Source: Paenibacillus sp. FSL R10-2782 (lineage in GTDB: Bacteria > Bacillota > Bacilli > Paenibacillales > Paenibacillaceae). Taken from it: a DNA stretch of 64,000 nucleotides. The DNA lies in assembly GCF_038592985.1 (NCBI RefSeq), contig NZ_CP151951.1, positions 3,029,001-3,093,000 of the forward strand, in the 5' to 3' direction. This document shows, piece by piece, positions 1 to 8,681 of this stretch. Position 1 is the first letter of the stretch. Each line of letters opens with the position of its first letter. The notes beneath the pieces were generated by a model. It was not told the DNA's origin. It did no database searches and was given only the letters and a program-made list of their open reading frames with translations. A program made the translations under genes and the position numbers.

Positions 1-464
1 AATCGCTCGACCAAAGGAGCCTCCAGCAAGGTTGGCGTACCGCCGCCGATCGCAAAGCGTGAAAACGGCCGACCACCCATGATTGGCGCCCATTGTCGGG
101 CTTGTCTTTCAAGCGCATCCACATACTCCTTATGCACATCCAGCCGCTTGTCAGGCAAAGTGAACAGGTTACAGAATCCACAACGAGCCGCGCAAAACGG
201 AATATGCATATACAAAAAATAGCTCTCCAGCTCCTCCTTCTCCCACAACTCTTGCAGTGAGAGCTGTGTATCAAACGGCCGATAGGCCGTTTTATGCGGA
301 TAAGAGTACAAATAGGAGCGGTAGGGAGCTTCACGGATCGTACGTGCCCATTGGGCAGGGTTCTCAGGCCATGGAGACCCTGATGCTGAGCCTGCGTCCA
401 GCCCTGCAGGGGGATTGCCTTCTGCTCCCGTTAGAAGCGAGTGATTCAAATGCATGGCTTTCAT
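1..464 (-). CDS. STM4012-family radical SAM protein (3' end outside window)
   Basis: Radical SAM enzyme resembling the HemN/HemW coproporphyrinogen-oxidase-like branch and matching the STM4012 family. The visible N-terminal part carries the CX3CX2C iron-sulfur motif (FCAARCGFC, Cys91, Cys95 and Cys98) preceded by YMHIPFC, and the SAM-binding GGGTP motif near residue 140. The ATG at 464 follows a strong GGAGG sequence; a second in-frame ATG lies three codons in. It is the fourth gene of the cassette, about 70 bp after the hydrolase gene. The substrate is unknown. The coding frame is open to the left edge, so the C-terminal half is not visible. Family assignment rests on the motif plus the characteristic neighbours. 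Confidence 0.85.
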   Translation of the reverse strand, partial: MKAMHLNHSLLTGAEGNPPAGLDAGSASGSPWPENPAQWARTIREAPYRSYLYSYPHKTAYRPFDTQLSLQELWEKEELESYFLYMHIPFCAARCGFCNLFTLPDKRLDVHKEYVDALERQARQWAPIMGGRPFSRFAIGGGTPTLLEAPLVER

Positions 465-533
465 TTCTGCTCCCTCCTCGCGCTGGATTGATTTCTTTAC
501 ATTTTACCAGTGCAATCTAAAATTTCTTGTACC

Positions 534-1316
534 TTACAACACAAATTCGCGGTAAGGCACATTCCATACTACCTCATGAGCTAGACGATGCCCTTCGTAG
601 CCGTCTTCCCCATAAGCCGTACCATGATCGGAAAAGGCCATGCAAAACGTCTTTCCCCGTTCTCGTAAAGCATCAAACAAACGCCCAAGCTGCCCATCCA
701 CATAACGCAAGGCTACACGTTGGGACTCCACCGAATCCTTAGCTGAGCCCTCCAGAAAATAGTGATTAGGGCCATGAATAGCTGATACATTCAGGAACAA
801 AAACAGCCGCTGCGCCGGGTCCGCCTTCTCCAGTAGCTTAAGGGCATGATTCACCTGATGCTCGGTTGAACGGGGATTCGTAACGCCGAAGGTCATACGC
901 CAGTAGCTTTCCTGAAAATACCCCGGCAGCACCTTGGCAAGCTTGTTTTTTTTCGTAAAAAAAATAACGCCGCCGATGCAGATTGTTCGATACCCCTCAC
1001 CCGCCAGCCCGGATACAATATCCGGTGCATCAAACAGCCACGTATGCGGATGCGTCCGCAGTCCCGTATCCATTGTATGAAACAGCCGTATGTGGGAGGC
1101 CTTATCCGTATTAGCCGGTGTAGGCAAAAATCCGCCAAAAAACGCATGATGTGCAGCATAGGTAAAGCTGCCCGGCGTATGGCGTTTTTCCCATGGTCCA
1201 GACTCGCATAGATTCGGACAGTTCTCCTCCTCCAGCTTGGCTACATCGTAACGCAGCGTGTCGAGCGTAATCATGACAATATCATGAGAACCGACAATCT
1301 GATTCATATCGGTCAT
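534..1316 (-). CDS. STM4013/SEN3800-family hydrolase (alkaline phosphatase superfamily)
   Basis: Predicted metal-dependent hydrolase or transferase of the sulfatase/alkaline phosphatase fold, about 260 residues, shorter than true sulfatases. Visible motifs are the N-terminal metal-binding strand with DTLRYD (residues 19-24) and the C-terminal AFSDHGTAYGEDGYEGH segment, where SDHG is the usual metal-ligand motif. The sulfatase formylglycine motif CxPxR is absent, so sulfatase activity is not expected; a Thr or Ser nucleophile acting on a phosphoester is possible (inference). The chosen ATG overlaps the stop of the ATP-grasp gene as ATGA and follows AGGAAAG, indicating translational coupling. 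No signal peptide is visible, so it is probably cytoplasmic. Confidence 0.85.
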   Translation of the reverse strand: MTDMNQIVGSHDIVMITLDTLRYDVAKLEEENCPNLCESGPWEKRHTPGSFTYAAHHAFFGGFLPTPANTDKASHIRLFHTMDTGLRTHPHTWLFDAPDIVSGLAGEGYRTICIGGVIFFTKKNKLAKVLPGYFQESYWRMTFGVTNPRSTEHQVNHALKLLEKADPAQRLFLFLNVSAIHGPNHYFLEGSAKDSVESQRVALRYVDGQLGRLFDALRERGKTFCMAFSDHGTAYGEDGYEGHRLAHEVVWNVPYREFVL

Positions 1317-2650
1317 AACGAGTCTTTCCTTTCCAAAGTTGCAGTCCCATTGGCGAGATGCAGCATTTCCCATTCATATGGATTCCATCCCTGATGCTTT
1401 ACACGATATAGCAGGTCACCGAACGGATTAACATCCAGCACGTATGGACGACCGCCATGCGCCGGAACCAGCACATCCAGCCCAGCGACCATAGAGGCTG
1501 GAAATGCGCTCATCGCGGCTTCCGCAGTCTGCTGCACCGATTCTACCGTATCCTGCGGCAACCCAGCGCCCTCCAGCAAGAGCCGTTCATTGCGCAAATG
1601 CAGATTCGTAATCGGACTCCGACTCAAACGCAAAACGGCATGACAAGCCTCTGCTCCACAAACGAGCTGGCGTACATCGTAAACACGTCCGTTCAGACTC
1701 GCTTTAGGTATCCAGCGCTCCACATGCACCCCTTCCGAGCATAGCCAGCCCAGGGTAGCATGAATGTCCTGCTTGTCCGTATAACGGCGCAAGCGTCCGG
1801 CATTGTAATACATGCGCTGTCCGTGTACGATTTCCGTTCCGATGGTGGTTACCGCCAGTTCTGCCCGTGTCCGCGGATGCACCTGATAGGCTATTACACC
1901 AGAAGCACCGGACCCGCAAAATATTTTCACAAACAGGCGGTAAACCCCGCTCTCCTTCATCGCTGCGTGCAGATCAGCAACATCACGAAAGGTACCGTCT
2001 AATGGTGCAAGCACAGGCGGAACCCTTATGCCCGCCTTGTCCAATACGGTGCTGCAACGCCGTTTGTCGAACATCACAGCCACTTCCGTCGGATCATTCA
2101 TCCAGCGCGACGAGGGCCACAGCTGGGCCGCTTCTTGCCGCAGCCACGCCAGCAGACGGCAATATCCCCGGAACCATTGTGCCGGGTGCCAAATGCGACC
2201 GTGCTGCTCCAGCAGGCCTCGCGCTTCTGCCGCCAATATGCCTGGGCCATATGCTAATTCCGCACACGGCAACAAAGAATCGTCTCCCTCCGCATCCGGG
2301 GCTCCCAAAGCAATCAGTTCACGCTCTATCTCAAAGCTTTCGCCTGGTGCATCCAGACGAAGCAGCGGACTAATGTCCGCCGCCCCCGTCTGTAACTGAC
2401 AGATGCTCTCTTGCATATATACACTAGCATTTACACTGTCTGACGCAGACTGTATAGCTATTCGGGCCATCAGTTCACCCAAGCTTTGTTTTTCACGGAT
2501 GGCTTCCAGCACATTTTTATAGGAAATCTCAACAGCTGGCGGAAGCTTCAATCTGCTTCGCGCCTCTTGTAGTCCTGTGGTCCGCCGATTCCCCGAATTG
2601 CCAAACAAAATAAACCGCTCGTTGACATTTCTGTCTGATACCCCAACCAT
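1313..2650 (-). CDS. STM4014-family ATP-grasp protein
   Basis: Protein of 445 residues with an ATP-grasp-like half. The glycine-rich ATP-binding strand-loop VKIFCGSGASGV is at about residues 240-252, and the metal-binding end motif DVNPFGD is at about 406-412. ATP-grasp enzymes activate carboxylates as acyl-phosphates for ligation to an amine or thiol, so it may ligate an amino acid or similar group (inference). The N-terminal 190 residues match nothing I recognise. The gene starts 19 bp after the leucine-rich protein gene with GAGGTGAGG upstream and overlaps the hydrolase gene by 4 bp. Substrate and partners are unknown. Confidence 0.85.
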   Translation of the reverse strand: MVGVSDRNVNERFILFGNSGNRRTTGLQEARSRLKLPPAVEISYKNVLEAIREKQSLGELMARIAIQSASDSVNASVYMQESICQLQTGAADISPLLRLDAPGESFEIERELIALGAPDAEGDDSLLPCAELAYGPGILAAEARGLLEQHGRIWHPAQWFRGYCRLLAWLRQEAAQLWPSSRWMNDPTEVAVMFDKRRCSTVLDKAGIRVPPVLAPLDGTFRDVADLHAAMKESGVYRLFVKIFCGSGASGVIAYQVHPRTRAELAVTTIGTEIVHGQRMYYNAGRLRRYTDKQDIHATLGWLCSEGVHVERWIPKASLNGRVYDVRQLVCGAEACHAVLRLSRSPITNLHLRNERLLLEGAGLPQDTVESVQQTAEAAMSAFPASMVAGLDVLVPAHGGRPYVLDVNPFGDLLYRVKHQGWNPYEWEMLHLANGTATLERKDSL

Positions 2651-2669
2651 AAAAGCCGCCTCACCTCAC

Positions 2670-3512
2670 TTACTCAGTCAACGATGGATAGCGCCAATCA
2701 TCTTCCTCGTCCGCTTGCTGCTGATCTTCCACATTCACAGACAGTCCTGTGCTTTTCCAACGTCTCATCATTTCATCAGACATATAGTGATAGCTCAAAT
2801 CCAGATGCTTTAGCCCTTTGATGCTTTCGCTAGCCAGTAGTGCCTCTGCCCCTTTATCGGACAACGTGCCTTGAGACAGATCAAGTACCTCCAGTTGTCC
2901 AATCACAGTTGCGTTTGCCGCAGCAATCGCAATTTCATCCTGTATTTCACTATCCTTCAGCCCCAAATAGGTCAGCTTGGGAAAAAGATTGTCGTTCAGG
3001 AACGGTAATACGTCCTCCAGACCACCGTCAAAACCGTATTGATCCACGCCCAAGTACAGCTCCAGCTTACGTAGCTCTGGCAGCTCGGCATTACGAATCT
3101 CCTGAAGAACACTCGCTGGCAAACCTCCGCAAATAATAACCAATTCCTGAAGGTGGCTATGCCGCAATGGTTCCAGGCTCAAGTCCTGACTTCCTTTGAC
3201 ATAAAAGGATTCCAATGCTGGAAACGCCTCCAACAGCGGAGACAGATTCGTCTGATTAATCCACGAAACCTCACACTCGTCATATTCCATATCCCCGATA
3301 AACAGCTTACGCAGCTTCGGAAATTGATCTTTGTGCTTTACCAGCACCGGAATAAAATCCTCCGGCGATTGTTCATAGGCTCCGCCCCAGTCTCCAATAA
3401 TCAAATCCGTTATTTCTGCGCTCTCTGGCTTGACTGCCAGTTCTTCAATAAAATTGGCCATCGTTTGACCCTTCTCATAAGCTTCATAATCCACAACCAG
3501 CTTTACTTCCAT
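2670..3512 (-). CDS. STM4015-family leucine-rich protein
   Basis: Acidic 280-residue protein with recurring LxxLxL-like strands (for example KLTYLGLKDSEI, QLEVLDLSQGTL and GLKHLDLSYHYM) typical of a leucine-rich-repeat solenoid. There is no signal peptide or membrane segment. It is the first gene of the cassette, with GGAGG upstream of its ATG and a possible promoter at 3585-3614. In such a setting it may act as a substrate-recognition or scaffold protein for the three enzymes encoded downstream, but that is inference. Family identity is supported by the conserved gene order 4015-4014-4013-4012. Confidence 0.83.
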   Translation of the reverse strand: MEVKLVVDYEAYEKGQTMANFIEELAVKPESAEITDLIIGDWGGAYEQSPEDFIPVLVKHKDQFPKLRKLFIGDMEYDECEVSWINQTNLSPLLEAFPALESFYVKGSQDLSLEPLRHSHLQELVIICGGLPASVLQEIRNAELPELRKLELYLGVDQYGFDGGLEDVLPFLNDNLFPKLTYLGLKDSEIQDEIAIAAANATVIGQLEVLDLSQGTLSDKGAEALLASESIKGLKHLDLSYHYMSDEMMRRWKSTGLSVNVEDQQQADEEDDWRYPSLTE

Positions 3513-3584
3513 CTCGTAATACCTCCGATCACTGATCTGAAAATGTAATAAATCCCTATCTCATAAACTATCTATTTCCAGTTT

Positions 3585-3614
3585 AGTCTATCCTATCATA
3601 CCAATGTTCGTCAA
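3585..3614 (-). promoter_or_regulatory. Possible sigma-A promoter of the STM4015-4012 cassette
   Basis: TTGACG (3614-3609) is separated by 18 bp from TAGACT (3590-3585) on the minus strand, about 75 bp upstream of the first gene. The -35 is good; the -10 is weak. A TATGAT further up is an alternative -10. Confidence 0.4.
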
Positions 3615-3669
3615 AAATAGACCCCTACCGACATCAATCCTATGTAAGATGTGCGTAATGAAATCAAAA

Positions 3670-3705
3670 CAGGGCAGCCCGGTAAAATTACTCCAGTCTG
3701 CCCTG
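3670..3705 (-). terminator. Terminator of the HlyD/MFS efflux operon
   Basis: Inverted arms CAGGGCAG and CTGCCCTG are followed on the minus strand by TTTTGATTT. It lies about 60 bp past the stop of the lipoprotein adaptor gene and separates the efflux operon from the STM4015 cassette. Confidence 0.7.
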
Positions 3706-3761
3706 CGCCTATACTCCCTAATAAATATCTACTATATAATACATTAGATTTTGAAGCCGAA

Positions 3762-5228
3762 TTATTGGCTAATGGTGATTGGTGAGTTATCCGACAGCAA
3801 CGCCAGATTATTCACGATTACATTCTCTTCGTTGCTCAAGCCACTGGTAACCAGTGTTTGTGAGCCTGTCGTCTGAACCGTCTTCACTTCCTTGCGTTTC
3901 GCATGGTCACCATTCACAACGTATACATATTGCTTGCCCTGATCCTTTTGAATCGCTGCGGTAGGAACGACAATACCTTCTTGTGCATTCGCAGCGACAA
4001 AGCTGATATCAGCCAGCATACCGGATTTCAGTTTCACATCCGGATTTGCCACCGAAATTTTCACAGGATATCCTTTTCCACTTGCATCCAACGGGCTTAC
4101 ATTTTTCACTGTACCTGTTGTCACAATATTGGAAGCTGCTACACGAACCTGTACCTTGTCGCCTGCTTTTACATTGTTGATCTGCTCAGCAGGTACATAG
4201 ATCAGTGTATTAACTGTACTCAGGTTAGCGATGACCAGCGCAGGAGCCTGAGCGGATACCATTTCGCCTACTTCTGCATTTTTCGTACCAACAATACCGT
4301 TTATCGGTGATGTAATCACAGTATCGTCAAGTGCGTCCTGAGCGATACTCACATTTAGCTGTGCCTGCTTGAGAGACTGTTGGCTGGACTCGATAACCGC
4401 TGTATTTTGAGATACCTTCAGTTGATTTTGTGCATTGCTGTAGCCGCTGTTAGCATTACTGTAGCTGTTTTTTGCAGAATCGTAGCTGTTACGGGCCGTA
4501 GTGAGCGCCTTCTGAGCAGCCACCAGTTGGTCCTGGGCATTAGCCTGGGCATTTTGCGCATTGTTGTATGCCGCTTCTGCGTTCACAACGGCTGTTTTTG
4601 CTTGTTCCAATTGTGCTTGAGTACTCGCACCTGCATCAAACAGGCTTTGAGTGCGCGTTACATTTTTCTGAGCATCCGCCAGCGCTTGCTGCGTTTGCTT
4701 CACCGTATTGGCCGCCGAGGAAACGCCGTGTGTTGCCTGTTCTACGGCTGTAGTAGCCTGATTAATGGCTCCCTGCGCCTGATTGATTGCGCTTTGGGAC
4801 TGAATCACGCCGCTTTTGGATTGTACTACGCCCGAGTTGGCTTGAACCATTGTTGATTCATGGGATGCCTGAGCAGAACTCACTCCTGCTGCTGCCGCAG
4901 CTGCTGCGGCACGGGCTTTCGCTACATTATTCCGCATGTCCTTGTCATCAAGCTTGAACAGCACTTGACCTTTTTTGACCTCTGAGCCAATATCCACAGG
5001 CAGTTCAACTACTTTACCGCCCACTTTTGGAACGATATTCACCGTCTCCGAAGGTGTTACCGTTCCTGTATAAATGTTCCCTTGCCCAATGATACCCTGC
5101 TGCGCTTGGCTGATCTTGACAGGAACGACCATATCCTGCGCCGCCCCGCTATTACTGGAGCAGCCTGCCAGCACTGCGCCGCCGAGCACTAAGGCCGCTA
5201 ATGTACTTTCTACTCTCAATATTTTCAT
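3762..5228 (-). CDS. HlyD/RND-type efflux adaptor lipoprotein
   Basis: Membrane-fusion (periplasmic-adaptor-type) protein of 488 residues, exported as a lipoprotein. The signal peptide ends in the lipobox LAGC (Cys23). A biotinyl-lipoyl half (VVELPVDIGSEVKKGQVLF) is followed by a very long Ala/Gln/Ser-rich coiled-coil hairpin at about residues 95-290, then the second lipoyl half (TSPINGIVGTKNAEVGEMV), a beta-barrel and a membrane-proximal domain. The ATG at 5228 is chosen because it follows AAAGGAAA and starts a good signal peptide; the frame is open further upstream. It is the last gene of the efflux operon, 65 bp after the MFS gene, and probably connects that pump to the cell envelope. Substrate unknown. 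Confidence 0.88.
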   Translation of the reverse strand: MKILRVESTLAALVLGGAVLAGCSSNSGAAQDMVVPVKISQAQQGIIGQGNIYTGTVTPSETVNIVPKVGGKVVELPVDIGSEVKKGQVLFKLDDKDMRNNVAKARAAAAAAAAGVSSAQASHESTMVQANSGVVQSKSGVIQSQSAINQAQGAINQATTAVEQATHGVSSAANTVKQTQQALADAQKNVTRTQSLFDAGASTQAQLEQAKTAVVNAEAAYNNAQNAQANAQDQLVAAQKALTTARNSYDSAKNSYSNANSGYSNAQNQLKVSQNTAVIESSQQSLKQAQLNVSIAQDALDDTVITSPINGIVGTKNAEVGEMVSAQAPALVIANLSTVNTLIYVPAEQINNVKAGDKVQVRVAASNIVTTGTVKNVSPLDASGKGYPVKISVANPDVKLKSGMLADISFVAANAQEGIVVPTAAIQKDQGKQYVYVVNGDHAKRKEVKTVQTTGSQTLVTSGLSNEENVIVNNLALLSDNSPITISQ

Positions 5229-5293
5229 GATAATTTCCTTTCTTTCTGTCCGTGGAAATAATGTAAGCCATCCAGTCGATATTTTGTAGTTCT

Positions 5294-6814
5294 TTATAAA
5301 GCTTCCGGCTGTGTCTTTGCTTTCTTCCTCTGAATAAACAAAAAGATTAGTGGAATCGTGCAAAACAGCGGTATGGATGAAATGAGGAATGTATCCCCAA
5401 TTCCTCTTGATGTGGCATCCAGTGTGATTAAGCTACTTATGGATGACATCCATGAGCTGCCCAACGACGCTTGCAGCGCATGAGCCGCGTCCGGTGTAAC
5501 AGTCTCTGAAATTTGTTGGGCATGAGCCGCCGAACGACTTTGCATAATCGCTGTCAGCACTGCAATAGCCATAGAAGCTGCAACGGTACGTACCAGATTG
5601 GATGCTGTAGACGCATTCGCTACTTTACTTGGATGAACAGCGTTCATACCGACCGTAGACAATGGCATCATACAAATGCCGATTCCCAGACCCCGAAATG
5701 CCATTACCGTTTCTAGCCAAATATGCGGTGTGTCTGGCGTAAGTTGATGCAAATGATATGTCATAAAGCTGGTCAACGTCAGGCCAACAAGTCCCAGGGG
5801 CACAATGCCGAACTTATCAAATAACCGCCCGGCAATCGGCATCATAGCCGCCATTGCAATCGCCTGTGGAATGAGAATGATTCCGGTATCAATCGGTGAC
5901 ACATGCTGAATATTTTGCAAAAACAACGGTGTCAAAAACGTACCTCCGTACATTCCCATCATGACCAGACTGGAGGCAATGACACTAATCGTATATTTTG
6001 AATTTTTAAATAATGAAATTTCAATTACAGCATTGTCTTTTCCGCTTTCCACATAAATAAGAAAGACAAGCGCCCAGAAGGCGACGAACAGTAGAGATAC
6101 AATTTTAAAAGAGGTCCAGCCATCATGCTGCCCGTTAGTCAGTGCGTACAAGAGCGTCCCTGCACAAGTTGCGGCCAACAAAAAGCCCGGCAAATCAAAC
6201 GGCTTTGGTGTTGCTTTAGGCGGCTCTTTGATTAGTAGAATGACCATTAAAATTGCAAATAAAGCTACAGGCAGACTGACAATAAACAGAAAACGCCAGT
6301 TAAACCATTCAATTAAGTATCCACTCAGCGTAGGTCCTACAGCTGGCGCTGCCATTGCGGCGATCCCCCAGATACCAAGGGACATACCAATTTGTTCACG
6401 CGGCATGATTTTGTAAATAATCGTCATGCTTAGCGGCATAATGACACCGCCTCCCAATCCAGCCAGTACCCGTGCTGCGATCAGAGAAGAATCACTCCAT
6501 GCAAAAATACATATTCCCGTTCCCAGCGAGAACACGCTGAGGGCAAGTATTAAAAACTTTTTGTATCCGATACGCTGCTCCATATATCCGGTAATCGGGA
6601 CGATTACACCAGATGCAAGCGTGTAACCTGTAATAACCCACTGAATACGTGTCGTCGTTGACCCTAAGTCTGTCGTCAATCGAGGAATGGCGACATTGAT
6701 CAGACTGTTGTTCAGAATGGCGACAAAGGCGCCTAAAACGATGGCAAAAAAAGCAAGCCAGCGTTCTTTGGAAGAATCTGTCGAAGGAGCAGCAGCAGTT
6801 TCATTGGCAGCCAC
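5294..6814 (-). CDS. DHA2-family (EmrB/QacA) MFS drug efflux permease
   Basis: Proton-driven multidrug exporter of 506 residues, consistent with the 14-helix DHA2 family. Motifs include GAFVAILNNSLINVAIP in the first helix, the drug-exporter region GITGYxxxRIGYKKFL after helix 2, and the antiporter motif region AVGPTLSGYLIEWFNWRFLF. The start is a GTG at 6814 preceded by AGGAGGGG; an ATG two bases upstream is in another frame. It follows the short HlyD gene by 15 bp and precedes the lipoprotein adaptor, so it is flanked by an adaptor on each side. Substrate cannot be read from the sequence. Confidence 0.92.
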   Translation of the reverse strand: MAANETAAAPSTDSSKERWLAFFAIVLGAFVAILNNSLINVAIPRLTTDLGSTTTRIQWVITGYTLASGVIVPITGYMEQRIGYKKFLILALSVFSLGTGICIFAWSDSSLIAARVLAGLGGGVIMPLSMTIIYKIMPREQIGMSLGIWGIAAMAAPAVGPTLSGYLIEWFNWRFLFIVSLPVALFAILMVILLIKEPPKATPKPFDLPGFLLAATCAGTLLYALTNGQHDGWTSFKIVSLLFVAFWALVFLIYVESGKDNAVIEISLFKNSKYTISVIASSLVMMGMYGGTFLTPLFLQNIQHVSPIDTGIILIPQAIAMAAMMPIAGRLFDKFGIVPLGLVGLTLTSFMTYHLHQLTPDTPHIWLETVMAFRGLGIGICMMPLSTVGMNAVHPSKVANASTASNLVRTVAASMAIAVLTAIMQSRSAAHAQQISETVTPDAAHALQASLGSSWMSSISSLITLDATSRGIGDTFLISSIPLFCTIPLIFLFIQRKKAKTQPEAL

Positions 6815-6829
6815 ATGGACCCCTCCTTT

Positions 6830-7483
6830 TTAAGGTGTATGGATTTTAACTTCCACGTTCGTTCCTGGAATGAGCTTCATATCCTTCGGCTTGTTAACAG
6901 CTATTTCTACAGGCACACGCTGGGTCACCTTGTTAAAGTTACCGCTTGTGTTTACGGCAGGAATGAGCGAGAACACCGCATTTGAGGCTTCGCCCACTTT
7001 GCGAACTTTGCCTTGAATCGTCTTGTCGCCTGCTGCATCAAGCGTAATGTCAACAAGCTGTCCCGGTTTAATGCGGTCAATATCGGTTTCTTCAATATTC
7101 GTGGAGACATACAGACTGTTCATATCAACCATGGTCGCAACAGCACTGCCCGGAGAACCGATTTCATGCTCCTTCGAATAAATCTTAATAACGGTACCGT
7201 TGATCGGCGCACGCAGAACGGACTTGCTAATCATGCTGGAATCCAGCCCCGATACATCCTGCTCCGCAATCGGTTCATTGCGCTGAAGAACATCGCCTTC
7301 CTCCACATCAATGTGTGTAATCTCTCCTGAAATTTGCGGCATTACCTTATATTGATCCGCTTGAATACGCGCATCATCACTCTTAACAAAGTGTGTTGCC
7401 TGATACCAATAATAGTAGCCAATGACTCCGCCGCTCAGAATGAGCAGTACGATGAGAATTGGCAGTACAGTTTTCTTACTCAC
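6830..7483 (-). CDS. Short HlyD/EmrA-type membrane fusion protein
   Basis: Membrane-anchored adaptor of about 217 residues with one N-terminal transmembrane helix (VLPILIVLLILSGGVIGYYY), the EmrA-like FVKSDDARIQAD strand and the lipoyl halves (PQISGEITHIDVEEGDVLQ and LRAPINGTVIKI). The coiled-coil hairpin that normally separates the lipoyl halves is essentially missing, so the protein is far shorter than EmrA. The GTG at 7483 is chosen because GGGGTGGAAGAA precedes it; an in-frame ATG at 7525 has no clear binding site. It is the first gene of the efflux operon, just before the DHA2 pump. Confidence 0.85.
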   Translation of the reverse strand: MSKKTVLPILIVLLILSGGVIGYYYWYQATHFVKSDDARIQADQYKVMPQISGEITHIDVEEGDVLQRNEPIAEQDVSGLDSSMISKSVLRAPINGTVIKIYSKEHEIGSPGSAVATMVDMNSLYVSTNIEETDIDRIKPGQLVDITLDAAGDKTIQGKVRKVGEASNAVFSLIPAVNTSGNFNKVTQRVPVEIAVNKPKDMKLIPGTNVEVKIHTP

Positions 7484-7619
7484 TTCTTCCACCCCTGTTG
7501 TCCAAAAAATTTTATTATTCAACACTAATATTTTAATTTTGAAATATTAGGGCATCAAACCAAACCGTAAACGCAAAATAAACACATGGCAGCATACCAT
7601 GAAAAAGAATGAACATTAT

Positions 7620-7652
7620 TTATGTACGTAGGCAATCCTTGTCTATGCTCAC
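7620..7652 (-). CDS. Possible 10-codon leader peptide ahead of the efflux operon
   Basis: GTG-started reading frame of ten codons (MSIDKDCLRT) directly after AAAGGAG with an 8-10 base spacing. It lies between the putative promoter (7708-7736) and the short HlyD gene, inside a leader of roughly 215 bases. A weak hairpin with arms CATGG/CCATG (7585-7601) and a T-rich flank follows it on the minus strand, as a translational or transcriptional attenuator would. It could be a chance match. Confidence 0.25.
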   Translation of the reverse strand: MSIDKDCLRT

Positions 7653-7707
7653 ACACACCGTCTCCTTTATATTTAAATATTTTCATATAAATATCGTACA
7701 TTGAAGT

Positions 7708-7736
7708 ATTATAGTTATATTTATCTATTCAGGCAA
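7708..7736 (-). promoter_or_regulatory. Probable sigma-A promoter of the HlyD/MFS operon
   Basis: TTGCCT (7736-7731), a 17 bp spacer and a perfect TATAAT (7713-7708) on the minus strand. This predicts a 5' untranslated region of about 215 bases before the short HlyD gene. Confidence 0.5.
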
Positions 7737-7764
7737 TATAAATTTTCAGTTTTTCAAAAAAAAT

Positions 7765-7795
7765 TCATAAAAAAGAGCCTTGCTTTCCAAGGCTC
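7765..7795 (-). terminator. Terminator after the flavodoxin/unknown gene pair
   Basis: Hairpin arms GAGCCTTG and CAAGGCTC with a 5-base loop, followed on the minus strand by TTTTTTATGAATTTTTTTT. It lies 48 bp past the stop of the unknown gene. Confidence 0.85.
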
Positions 7796-7842
7796 CTTCA
7801 ACGAAGAGGTGTTATTCATATTTAAAGGGGTTTAAAAATGTA

Positions 7843-8661
7843 CTAAGAGAAAAGCAAAGTCCCCAATAATCGTTCTTTACAGTTTTTGGCCTCCTGCTGC
7901 TCTTTTGGGTTTTTATCCATCCTGTTGCTATTGCCCTGTGATCGTTGTCCCCCTATGCAGGCTCCACAGTGACATCGTTCTGTTGTCGCGTGTACATCCT
8001 CTCTGGAGTCCCGTAATAACCGAACGTAATCCAGAGATTGCTGTAAAGAAGCAGGACCCGGGATAAATCGGACTTTTTTTCCTTCCAGCAGACAGGAGAC
8101 CTCAATGAGCTGAGGAAGAGCACCAAATGCATAATAACAAAAAACATTCGTCAAATGTTGAAATGTATGAATAACGTTGAGATTATAATCCACGATGTAC
8201 TTCTGAATCAGTAAGGAATCGGCTCCAGCTGACAGTTGCCAGGCCGCCTGCACAATAAGCGAAATGTCAACCTCAAGCTCAGGGACCGACGTGCAAAATT
8301 GCTCGTACAACATCACTGGCACTGACAAGTCCCTATTTAACGCACAAATTTTAGACAGCTCGCCTGACACTTTATTTTTGACGTCCCAGTAATGGAACAA
8401 CGATTCGAAGCCGGTTGGCTGTGTGGGCCACCATTTCTCCAGCACGTACTGGACGGGGATTTCCCGCCGCACCTCTACTTCCATTCCGAAGTATTCATTT
8501 AGCGCATGCCCTACCGCATATTGAACCCGTTGCCTCCAATTCCAGCCTTCACGCCCGCGTTTTCCCTGCGATTGACGGGTAGACTGAGGAGTTCTCCACA
8601 TCTCCTCAAGCTGATAGTCGTGCAGAAGAGGAAAGCCGCTTAAGCTATCGCTGTTGCGCAT
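7843..8661 (-). CDS. Unrecognised protein paired with a Fur-regulated flavodoxin
   Basis: Protein of 272 residues that I do not recognise. No signal peptide or clear membrane helix is visible. The middle is rich in hydrophobic and aromatic helices (HTFQHLTNVFCYYAFGALPQ), and near the C-terminus a compact CHCGAC cysteine cluster could bind metal. The last 40 residues are polar and Lys/Asn-rich. The ATG at 8661 follows AGGGATAG and lies 20 bp after the flavodoxin stop; a longer in-frame start would overlap the flavodoxin gene. Transcription from the Fur-controlled flavodoxin promoter up to the terminator at 7765-7795 suggests an iron-starvation role, by context only. Confidence 0.75.
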   Translation of the reverse strand: MRNSDSLSGFPLLHDYQLEEMWRTPQSTRQSQGKRGREGWNWRQRVQYAVGHALNEYFGMEVEVRREIPVQYVLEKWWPTQPTGFESLFHYWDVKNKVSGELSKICALNRDLSVPVMLYEQFCTSVPELEVDISLIVQAAWQLSAGADSLLIQKYIVDYNLNVIHTFQHLTNVFCYYAFGALPQLIEVSCLLEGKKVRFIPGPASLQQSLDYVRLLRDSREDVHATTERCHCGACIGGQRSQGNSNRMDKNPKEQQEAKNCKERLLGTLLFS

Positions 8662-8681
8662 ATCTATCCCTCGCTCTCTTC

